Shown here: piece after piece, positions 52,153 through 59,808 of the stretch
How the letters are laid out: each line of letters opens with the position of its first letter
How positions within the stretch are numbered: position 1 is the stretch's first letter
From: Phycisphaeraceae bacterium
Lineage (GTDB): Bacteria; Planctomycetota; Phycisphaerae; Phycisphaerales; UBA1924
Direction: 5' to 3'
Assembly: GCA_019636555.1 (NCBI GenBank)
Contig: JAHBXH010000001.1
Coordinates: 124,001 to 188,000 of the forward strand
DNA length: 64,000 nucleotides
The notes under the pieces: generated by a model
The model's input: only the letters and a program-made list of their open reading frames with translations
Told to the model about the DNA's origin: nothing
Database searches by the model: none
Made by a program: the position numbers and the translations under genes

Positions 52153-53652
52153 TCACGGGCAGAAGAGCGCGTCGTACGCACCGGCGAAGATGACGAAGTC
52201 GGCATCCTCGACGAAGCCGTCGCCGTTCAGATCGGCCGGGCAATTCGCGGGCATGTTCGGCGCGGCGCAATCGAGGATGTCGTACGCGACAGCGAAGAGC
52301 ACGAAATCGGAATCATCAACAACGCTGTCGCCGTTGAGATCGCCCGGGCAGGGAGGCGCGAGCACGGTGACCGAGTTTGCGTCGTAGGCGTAGCGCGTCT
52401 GGCCGCCGGCGCCGAGATCGGTGATAGCGAGATGGATGCGGTACGGCTCCGAGCGCGCCGGGGGCACGGTGTTCCACACGACCATGGCGTGTGTGGGCGA
52501 GGATGCGGGCGGGAGTGTGGCTGTGCCGAGCAGAATGCCGCCGTGACTGGGATTGCGATCATCGGCGGCGTACACCCTGACCTGTGCCGATGAGCCCGAA
52601 GCCTGATAGTCGAACTCTGTGAAGTTCGATTGATTCGGAGTGATCGAGAGCGAATTGGTCTGAACGCGGAACGCGTTGGGCCAAGCGGGCTGGGTGACGG
52701 TGACGGCCTGGCGTCCGCCGGAGCCGATGACGGCTGTGCCGCCGAGCGAGGACAAGAGACCCGCGGCAGCTTGAGAACCGGTGCGATCGCCCCCGGCGAT
52801 GCGCGAATACCAGAAGCCACTTTGGGCGCGGGAGTGGAGATCGACGTCCTGCGTGTACCAGACCGGGTTGATGCAGCCGCTGCATTCGCCATCGCCGGTC
52901 GCGGAGGTGTCGATCGTTCCGAAGTAATAGGTGTGGATGTAGCTGTGGTTGTTGGAAGTCGTACCGAGCAGGCCGAGGTGTTGATTGAAAGCGCCGGGGA
53001 GAGATTTGCCGCTGGGGAACGCGCTGTCCTGCCAGATGTTGTCGGCGAAGACGACGGTGCTCGCGACGGTGGGCGCGGCATCGCCGAAGAGTGTCACGTT
53101 GTAGGGATCGAGCGTGGTGAGGTGATCGGTGTAGATGCCGCGCTGCCCGAGATTCGTAGCGAGCGAGGCCATGAGCACCGCGCCGCGGCTGTGGCCGGCG
53201 AGGTGAATCGGGTGCGCGAGAATCGGCTTGCCGCCGTAAGACCAGGTTTGCAGGTATTGGAAAACCGCGGCGGCAACGGTTTGAGTCGGGACCGAATCCT
53301 GGATTTCCTCTGGCGTCGGCTGGCGCGATGCCGCGGCGAACGAGTCGATCGCGGTCCAATCGAGGCCGACGACGAATTCTCCGGAAGTGAAGGTGGCTTC
53401 GGGCGCGACGGCGATCGGAGACATGGTGACGACGAGATTCGAACCGGACTGAGTCACGACGAGATTCACGCGGGTCACATCGACGCCCGGAGTGCCGGCG
53501 CGTTTGGCGATGGCGTCGGCCATCGCGTTGACCCAGGTCATGTTCGCGTTGAAGCCGTGGGTGACGATGGTGAGCCCGCCGGCGAGGGCGGCGCCCGAAA
53601 ATGCGCACGCGGTCAGCGCGCAGGCGACGAATGGCGTGAACTTCTTGAGCAT
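52153..53652 (-). CDS. secreted lipase-like alpha/beta hydrolase with GC-type dockerin tail
   Basis: 499 residues; signal peptide MLKKFTPFVACALTACAFSG, AGGAG upstream. Oxyanion-type TIVTHGFNANMTWVNAMADA, nucleophile elbow AGHSRGAVLMASL (Ser near 153), Asp candidate in TLDPYNVTLFGD and a later His region (HSYIHTYYFGTID). The layout is of a triacylglycerol lipase/PHB-depolymerase-like hydrolase. A second beta domain (about 320-420) may bind substrate (AQVRVYAADDRNPSHGG, PYRIHLAITDLGAGGQTRYA). Tail at 435-499: CPGDLNGDSVVDDSDF, DILDCAAPNMPANC, DLNGDGFVEDADF, final CP. Confidence 0.84.
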   Translation of the reverse strand: MLKKFTPFVACALTACAFSGAALAGGLTIVTHGFNANMTWVNAMADAIAKRAGTPGVDVTRVNLVVTQSGSNLVVTMSPIAVAPEATFTSGEFVVGLDWTAIDSFAAASRQPTPEEIQDSVPTQTVAAAVFQYLQTWSYGGKPILAHPIHLAGHSRGAVLMASLATNLGQRGIYTDHLTTLDPYNVTLFGDAAPTVASTVVFADNIWQDSAFPSGKSLPGAFNQHLGLLGTTSNNHSYIHTYYFGTIDTSATGDGECSGCINPVWYTQDVDLHSRAQSGFWYSRIAGGDRTGSQAAAGLLSSLGGTAVIGSGGRQAVTVTQPAWPNAFRVQTNSLSITPNQSNFTEFDYQASGSSAQVRVYAADDRNPSHGGILLGTATLPPASSPTHAMVVWNTVPPARSEPYRIHLAITDLGAGGQTRYAYDANSVTVLAPPCPGDLNGDSVVDDSDFVLFAVAYDILDCAAPNMPANCPADLNGDGFVEDADFVIFAGAYDALFCP

Positions 53653-53785
53653 GCTCGGCTCCTCTGCGCGATTCCGATGACGCGGTGGAGAGGGCGCATC
53701 GCATCCAGAACCAGCCCGAGTCTACCGGATGTCCGAAGGAATCAAGAAGAAATTGATGCGTGCGTGAACGAACCGGCGGACCGGC

Positions 53786-56152
53786 TTACGGACAAAGCAG
53801 TTCGTTGTATGCCGCGAGGAAATCGACGAAGTCGGCATCGTCTACGACGCCGTCGGCGGTGAGATCGGCCGGGCAGTTGGCCGGCATCGACGGATCGGCG
53901 CAATCAAGGATGTTGTAGGCGTTGAGGAAGACAACGAAGTCGGAATCGTCCACGAGATTGTCCGCGTTGAAGTCGGCGGGGCAGGCGATGTGCTTGAGCA
54001 GCAGCATCGTGCGGGGCGGAAAATTGAAGACCGCCGACTGCGGGAAACCGCTGGAGGCGATGCCCTCGATCGGAACGATGCCGGAAGGACCGCCTCCGGG
54101 ACCGTCGTACTGCGTGTCGTTCGAATTCATGGCGACGACCCAGCGGCCGCTGCGCGGAAGACCGATGCGGTAGTCGTTGCGATCGGTGTTGGAGAGATTC
54201 ACGAGCGCGACGAATGAGCCGGCGCCGTCGCTCGAACGCTCCCACGCGAGCACGTCCAAAAACTCGTTGATGTGGAAGACGTTCAGCGGAGAGTTGGCGA
54301 ACAGCGCCGGTTCGGAAGTGCGCAGCGCGATGAGGTCGCTGTAGTACTTGAAGATGCCGGGGTATCGGGTCTTGTGCGACCAATCGAGGCGGCTCGATTC
54401 CCAGCCTTCGTCTTCGAGCCACTCGGTGCCCTGCACGATGGCGGGCACGCCGCGGGAGAGCAGGTTGAACGCCTGCCCGATCTTGGTGCGGCTGCGCGCG
54501 AATTGATCATCGGCCGGAGCGGTCGTATCGATGCGGGCGACGGCTCGTTGCGTTCCGTTGAGCGGCCAGCAATCGTCGTGGAGTTCAAAGTAATTCAGCA
54601 CGCTGCTGCCGGAGACACCGAAGCCCTGACCGTCGAGCACGTTGGCGACGCGCGTGACGTTGGGCGAACCGAACGACGCATCGAAGATCGCGGCGCGGAC
54701 CGCCTCTTTGAATTCGTTCTGGTACTGCGCGGTGAAGCCGAGGCCCGTCGAGGTCGGGTCGGTCGCCCAGCGGTTGTCGATGTAGAGCTCGGCGATGGTG
54801 TGCTTGTCGGCGTGGCGATTGCTCACGTTGTCGTGCATCGCGCGGATGATCTTCTGGCCGTTCGACCATTGCGGCGTGAGCCCCGAGTCGGTCATGTACA
54901 TCACGGCGTCCATGCGGAAGCCGTCGAGGCGGTAGTCGGTCAGCATGGTTTCCGCGGCGTCGATGTAGTACTGGCGCACGGCGGCCTTGTCGTAATCGCA
55001 CTGCGCGCCCCACGGCGTATCGACCGCGTTCGCGTCGAAATACTGCTGCGAGCCGCCGAAATTCCAGAGGATGTTGTCGGCGGCGGACGCGTGGTTGTAC
55101 ACGATGTCGAGAAGTACGGCGATGCCCCTCGCGTGCAGCGCATCGACCATCTGGCGGAACTGATCGGGCGTGCCGAGCTTGGACTCGATCGCGAAGGGAG
55201 AGACCGTGTTGTACCCGCCGGAGAAATCGCCCGGGAATTCGTTGACCGGGTTGAGCATCACGGCGTTGACGCCGAGCTGGGCGAGGTGATCGGCCCGCGC
55301 CGCGACGTCGATGTACCGCGACGGGTTGGGTGTGCTTCCCATGGGATCGTTGCGGCCGGCGAACGAACCGACGTGCAACTGATAGACCACCAGTTGTTCC
55401 ATCGGGGCGGACGAGAAGTCGTTGACCTGCCAGGTGTACGCATCGGGATCCACGATCATCGAGTTGTAGCTGTTGTTCGGAACGAGTGCCGCGGCACGCG
55501 GGTCGGAGTTCCAGACCGAGTTGTTGAAGAAGTACTTGTATTGACCGCCGGGTGCGGCGCCGGCGACAAAGCCGACGAAGTGTTCACCGATCTTTGCGAG
55601 GGGGGCGGATTGACCCCAATTGTTGAACGTGCCGCGGACGGTGCACGAGTTGCTCGCGGGCGACCAGACGTTGAAGACCGTGCCGCCGCTGACGGGCGTC
55701 GCGCCGATCGGCGCGTGCTCGAGTGTTGAGAAGTTCAGCGCGAAGGGCTGCGAGAGATCGAGGTCTTCGGTCATCCCCTTGGCGGAGTAGAAGTCGGTGT
55801 CGGAGCCGTCGGTGATTTCGAGAACGTAGTTCAGTGTGGAGGATGCGGTCGAGGGAATGGTCGCTTCCCACAGGTCGTACGGCCCGCGGCTGCCGACGAC
55901 CGATGCGTCGGTGTAGTGAATCGAGCCGTCGTCGATGCGGGCTCGCGCGCTGGAGACATCGCTGTGGAAAGTTTGGAAGCGGATGGTGAACGATTCGCCG
56001 CTGCGCGGCACGCGCGGACGGCGATCATTCCAGCCGGTGTGGCTCACGCCCTGCCACTGAACGTTGTTGTCGATCTGCGCAAGAGCGAAATCCGGCCCGC
56101 ACAGAATGGCGGCGAGGAATAGAAGCTGCGATGGACGGCGCATGGCGTGCAT
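53786..56152 (-). CDS. secreted GH13 branching-enzyme-like amylase with GC-type dockerin tail
   Basis: 788 residues. An N-terminal beta domain (about 25-150) is followed by a CBM48-like segment (GGTVFNVWSPASNSCTVRG, then NWGQSAPLAKIG). The GH13 barrel has all four regions: DIVYNHA (near 347), GFRMDAVMYM (nucleophile Asp near 413), AELYID (acid Glu near 454) and FELHDD (near 526). The order and VYQLHVGSFAGRNDPMG resemble 1,4-alpha-glucan branching/debranching types. Unlike cytoplasmic GlgB it has a signal peptide and a tail at 724-788 (CPADFNADNLVDDSDF, NILDCADPSMPANC, DLTADGVVDDADF). Likely acts on external starch or glycogen. Confidence 0.9.
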   Translation of the reverse strand: MHAMRRPSQLLFLAAILCGPDFALAQIDNNVQWQGVSHTGWNDRRPRVPRSGESFTIRFQTFHSDVSSARARIDDGSIHYTDASVVGSRGPYDLWEATIPSTASSTLNYVLEITDGSDTDFYSAKGMTEDLDLSQPFALNFSTLEHAPIGATPVSGGTVFNVWSPASNSCTVRGTFNNWGQSAPLAKIGEHFVGFVAGAAPGGQYKYFFNNSVWNSDPRAAALVPNNSYNSMIVDPDAYTWQVNDFSSAPMEQLVVYQLHVGSFAGRNDPMGSTPNPSRYIDVAARADHLAQLGVNAVMLNPVNEFPGDFSGGYNTVSPFAIESKLGTPDQFRQMVDALHARGIAVLLDIVYNHASAADNILWNFGGSQQYFDANAVDTPWGAQCDYDKAAVRQYYIDAAETMLTDYRLDGFRMDAVMYMTDSGLTPQWSNGQKIIRAMHDNVSNRHADKHTIAELYIDNRWATDPTSTGLGFTAQYQNEFKEAVRAAIFDASFGSPNVTRVANVLDGQGFGVSGSSVLNYFELHDDCWPLNGTQRAVARIDTTAPADDQFARSRTKIGQAFNLLSRGVPAIVQGTEWLEDEGWESSRLDWSHKTRYPGIFKYYSDLIALRTSEPALFANSPLNVFHINEFLDVLAWERSSDGAGSFVALVNLSNTDRNDYRIGLPRSGRWVVAMNSNDTQYDGPGGGPSGIVPIEGIASSGFPQSAVFNFPPRTMLLLKHIACPADFNADNLVDDSDFVVFLNAYNILDCADPSMPANCPADLTADGVVDDADFVDFLAAYNELLCP

Positions 56153-56287
56153 AATGAAACTTTCTTTATGTCCAGAGAGACCGATAGCGCGGGCCTTGAT
56201 GAAGCCAGTGAGATGTATACGCCGCGTCGGGGGGCGGGGTTCCGAGCCTTTGGTGTTCAACCGCGAGCAGGAATGCCGGGACGCTTG

Positions 56288-57874
56288 TTATGCGTTCACG
56301 ACTCGTCCCTCGCTCGCGAGCGCGGACTCGCGGACTGCCTCGTGCATCGTCGGGTGGGCGTGCATCGTGCAGATGATTTCTTCGCTGGTCGCTTCGAGGC
56401 GGCGGGCGAGCGACATCTCGGCAATCAACTCGGTCGCCTGATCGCCCATGATGTGCGCGCCGAGGATCTCGCCTCGCGGCAGGCCCCGGATGATCTTGCA
56501 GAAGCCGTCGGTGTTGCGGGTCGCGATGGCTTTGCCGAGCGCCGTGAACGGGAACGAGCCGACGTCGTAGTCCTTGCCCTTCACGAGGCCGCGCTCCTTG
56601 AGCGCGCGCTCGGTGAAGCCGACGCTCGCGACCTGCGGGTGGCAATACGTGCAGCCGGGGACGATGGTGTAGTCGATCGGGATCGGCTCGTGCAGCGGCT
56701 TTCCGTGCTCCTGCTTCTTGTCTTTCCACGCGATGCGTTCGACGCACAGCATGGCCTCTTCGCCCGCGACGTGCGCGAGCCAGGGCGGGCCGATCACGTC
56801 GCCGATCGCGTAGACGCCGGGAAGATTGGTCTTGTAGTCGATCGCGCGCGGCTCGGGCTTGCTCGCGTCGTAGTCGGTCTTGATGTGCTCTTTGAACGTC
56901 TCGAGCCCGAGCGCGGGATCAAAGAGGCCGTCGTAGCGACCCTTCACGCCGATCGCGAGCAGCACCTTCTCGGCTTCGAGCGTTTCCTTCTTGCTCTCGT
57001 CTGGCTTTCCCCCACCCTGAGGATTGGGCAGCATCGGCGCGACGGTCACTTTCACGCCGCTCCCGGTCTTTTCGATGTTCGTCACGCCGGTGTTGGTGCG
57101 AATCTCCATCCCGTGCTTTTTGTAGAGCCGCTCCATTGCCGTGCAGACATCGTCGTCCTCCACGGGCAGGATCCGCGGCAGCATCTCCACCACCGTCACC
57201 TTGGTTCCGAAGGTGTGGTAGAGATAGCCGAATTCCATGCCGATCGCGCCGGCGCCGACCACGATCAGGCTCTTGGGCTGGGCCTTGTTGAACATCGCTT
57301 CGCGCGCGCCCCAGATCTTGTCGCCGTCAAACTTGGCGAACGGAAGCTCGCGTGCAACCGAACCGGTCGCGACGATCACGTAGGTTGCGGTGATGGTCTC
57401 TTTCACAGCGCCGGGCGTTGCGGGCGCGCTGGTCAGCTCGGCCTGGACTTTGCACTCTTGAATCTGGATCTTGACGGGGTTGTTCGGTCCCGGCTGTGTC
57501 CCGGGCTTGCCGGTGCTCACGATCTTTGCGTTGGCGTTGAAGAACTCGATCTTGTTTTTCTTCATCAGGAACTCAACGCCCTTGTTGAGCTTCCCGGCGA
57601 CCTCGCGGCTGCGGGTGATCGTCTTGCCCCAATCGACGCCGACATCGCCGTTGATCTTGAGTCCCCACGTCTCGCGCTCCATCAGCTTTTCGAAGATCTC
57701 GGCGTTCGCGAGGAGGGCCTTGCTCGGGATGCACCCCCAGTTGAGGCAGACGCCTCCGAGCTTGTCGCGTTCGATAATCGCGGTCTTGTAGCCGAGCTGT
57801 GCCGCCCGAATCGCCCCCACATATCCGCCCGGCCCGCCCCCGATTACCACAACGTCAAAGTGCCGCTCGGCCAC
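56288..57874 (-). CDS. lpdA: dihydrolipoyl dehydrogenase
   Basis: E3 flavoprotein that reoxidises dihydrolipoamide of 2-oxoacid dehydrogenases and the glycine cleavage system. 528 residues, longer than the usual 470. FAD motif VVVIGGGPGGYVGAIRAAQL, redox pair GGVCLNWGCIPSK (Cys 42/47), NAD motif SLIVVGAGAIGMEFGYLYH, and C-terminal His-Glu in HAHPTMHEAVRE. GTG start with AAGGA upstream. Inserted pieces (PGTQPGPNNPVKIQIQECKV, MLPNPQGGGKPDESKKETLE) account for the extra length. It is the only untagged gene in the island; no E1, E2 or lipoate gene neighbours it. Confidence 0.96.
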   Translation of the reverse strand: MAERHFDVVVIGGGPGGYVGAIRAAQLGYKTAIIERDKLGGVCLNWGCIPSKALLANAEIFEKLMERETWGLKINGDVGVDWGKTITRSREVAGKLNKGVEFLMKKNKIEFFNANAKIVSTGKPGTQPGPNNPVKIQIQECKVQAELTSAPATPGAVKETITATYVIVATGSVARELPFAKFDGDKIWGAREAMFNKAQPKSLIVVGAGAIGMEFGYLYHTFGTKVTVVEMLPRILPVEDDDVCTAMERLYKKHGMEIRTNTGVTNIEKTGSGVKVTVAPMLPNPQGGGKPDESKKETLEAEKVLLAIGVKGRYDGLFDPALGLETFKEHIKTDYDASKPEPRAIDYKTNLPGVYAIGDVIGPPWLAHVAGEEAMLCVERIAWKDKKQEHGKPLHEPIPIDYTIVPGCTYCHPQVASVGFTERALKERGLVKGKDYDVGSFPFTALGKAIATRNTDGFCKIIRGLPRGEILGAHIMGDQATELIAEMSLARRLEATSEEIICTMHAHPTMHEAVRESALASEGRVVNA

Positions 57875-58011
57875 TGGTGCATCCTTTCTATACGCGCCGG
57901 AGAGGCCCGACTTGGGCTCCCGACGCGAGGAGGCGACTATAGGAAACGGCGTTCGTCGAGTTGGAGCTGCGGCGAAGCCCGAACAACTCTTTGTGAAGCC
58001 TCAAAAAAGCA

Positions 58012-58040
58012 TTGAGCCCGTGTGAAGTTCGCGGTAGCGT
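58012..58040 (+). promoter_or_regulatory. promoter of the gene at 58083
   Basis: TTGAGC (58012-58017), 17-base spacer, TAGCGT (58035-58040). About 35 bases of leader with GAGAGGG before the ATG. A GTGGCC/GGCCAC hairpin lies in the leader (58049-58065). Confidence 0.5.
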
Positions 58041-58082
58041 GGGGAAGCGTGGCCAGCGCGGCCACCGAAAGAGAGGGATCCA

Positions 58083-59654
58083 ATGGTGCGAATCGGAGCT
58101 ATCGCCAGCGTCGTGATCGCGGGTGCTGCCAGCGGGCAGCTTGTCAACCGCGTCAATGGAAGATTCGATCAGCGGCACTATGTTGAAGACGCGGCGGTTA
58201 TGTCCAACTTCGATGTCGTGCTCGCCGGGGAGCGCGACACGTACACGGGGGGCTTTCAGTCTGCCGCGACGCTGACGCGCGTGGCGCCCGATGGGCTGCC
58301 GATCTGGTCGCGCAACTTCGACGTGGACGGCGAGTTCGAGAGCGGTGCCGCCGTCCGTCCGCTCGCAAACGGCGACATCGTCTTTGGGTTCTATTCCGGC
58401 TTCAATGACTTCGCCGTCTGCCTCACGCGCACCGACGGCGCCGGCACGCCTCTCTGGATCAGGCGCTACCCGGGGGCGTATTCGTATCCGAGCGGCGGGA
58501 TGAAGATCGAGCCGGGTACTCCCGAATCCATTGTGCTGGTCGGTCGGTACTTCGGCGGCGGGACTGGCGGCGCGCAGCTGCTTCGAGTGGCCGCGGCGGA
58601 CGGATCTCCGTCGCTCGACAATGCCTATTTCGGTCCGATCGAGAACACATTCGACACGTACTTCACCGACATCGCTTTCGTTCCGGGCGGAGACTACTTC
58701 GTCACCGGCGGCGTGAGCTACTACTTGCCGGCGACGGACGAATACAAGGCCGACACGCTGGTCGCGCGGATCGACCGAAACGGAAACGTCGTATGGTGCA
58801 ACCTGTACGATCAGATTCTGCCCGACTTTGACTCGACCGACGAGGGCCGCGGCATCGCGATTCTGAGCAGCGGAAACATCGCTGTTGTCGGGCGTACGAG
58901 CACGCCTCCCGATTATGTCGGCCAGTCCTCGGCGATGCATCTGCGTCTCGATCAGGCGACTGGCGCCGTGCTCGCGGTGAACGTGCTCGATGACGTTGAG
59001 GTCGCGTCGGCATCGCTCGAAGTCGTCGCGAGCGGCAACTTGCTCTCTTCGGGCACACGCATCTTCGGCGACGGCGACGGCGCGGCGCAGATGTGGGTCG
59101 TCGATCCTGTCAACATGCAGGCTCAGTGGCGCGCCGAATACCCCGATGGCCGCAGCTTCGGGTACGACGCGATCGAGCAGCCGCAGGCGCGCGACGCGTC
59201 GAACTACGTACTGGTCGGTTCGAACTATCCGTTCTCGGTCAATCCGATCGGTTCGCCCGACCAGATGTTCATCCGCACCGATGAGAGCGGCAACGACAAC
59301 TGCGCCGTGAGCTACCTGCTGTTCGCGCCGATCCCGGTCGAGGTGCGCGTGACGCCGTTCGTGCTCACGAAGATCGCGCTCGAAGACCCGGTTCCGTTCG
59401 ACGGCCAGACGTACCCGGATATTCTGGAAACGCGTCTGGTGTGCACCGAGTCGTCGTGTCCGGGCGATCTCAACGGAGACGGTTTTGTCGATGATGCTGA
59501 TTTCGTCATCTTCGTCAATGCGTACAACATCCTTGATTGCTTCGATCCGTCGATGCCGACCGGTTGTCCGGCGGACCTGAACGGGGACGATTTCGTGGAT
59601 GACGCGGACTTTGTGATCTTCGTCGCGGCGTACAACGAGTTGATTTGTCCGTGA
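58083..59654 (+). CDS. secreted beta-propeller protein with GC-type dockerin tail
   Basis: 523 residues; a short signal peptide MVRIGAIASVVIAGAASGQ. The body is a series of similar blades of the PQQ/Kelch style: LTRVAPDGLPIWSRNFDVDG, CLTRTDGAGTPLWIRRYPGA, LVARIDRNGNVVWCNLYDQI, MHLRLDQATGAVLAVNVLDD, MWVVDPVNMQAQWRAEYPDG. Such G-x-W blades occur in PQQ quinoprotein folds, but cofactor residues are not evident. Tail at 459-523: CPGDLNGDGFVDDADF, NILDCFDPSMPTGC, DLNGDDFVDDADF, final CP. Confidence 0.83.
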   Translation: MVRIGAIASVVIAGAASGQLVNRVNGRFDQRHYVEDAAVMSNFDVVLAGERDTYTGGFQSAATLTRVAPDGLPIWSRNFDVDGEFESGAAVRPLANGDIVFGFYSGFNDFAVCLTRTDGAGTPLWIRRYPGAYSYPSGGMKIEPGTPESIVLVGRYFGGGTGGAQLLRVAAADGSPSLDNAYFGPIENTFDTYFTDIAFVPGGDYFVTGGVSYYLPATDEYKADTLVARIDRNGNVVWCNLYDQILPDFDSTDEGRGIAILSSGNIAVVGRTSTPPDYVGQSSAMHLRLDQATGAVLAVNVLDDVEVASASLEVVASGNLLSSGTRIFGDGDGAAQMWVVDPVNMQAQWRAEYPDGRSFGYDAIEQPQARDASNYVLVGSNYPFSVNPIGSPDQMFIRTDESGNDNCAVSYLLFAPIPVEVRVTPFVLTKIALEDPVPFDGQTYPDILETRLVCTESSCPGDLNGDGFVDDADFVIFVNAYNILDCFDPSMPTGCPADLNGDDFVDDADFVIFVAAYNELICP

Positions 59655-59759
59655 GCCCGACGTCGGAAGAGTCGCCTTCTGTCGCCCCCGCGGCGCGTCA
59701 ATACGGGGGCGTGCGTCTTCGTGTGCCCTCATTCTTGACACAACAATGTTGGAAACCTC

Positions 59760-59788
59760 TTGCCCCGCCTTCACGAAACGGCTAGATT
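59760..59788 (+). promoter_or_regulatory. promoter of the gene at 59809
   Basis: TTGCCC (59760-59765), 17-base spacer, TAGATT (59783-59788). AAGGGAGGGG at 59796-59805 serves as Shine-Dalgarno. Confidence 0.55.
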
Positions 59789-59808
59789 GCAAGGCAAGGG
59801 AGGGGTTC

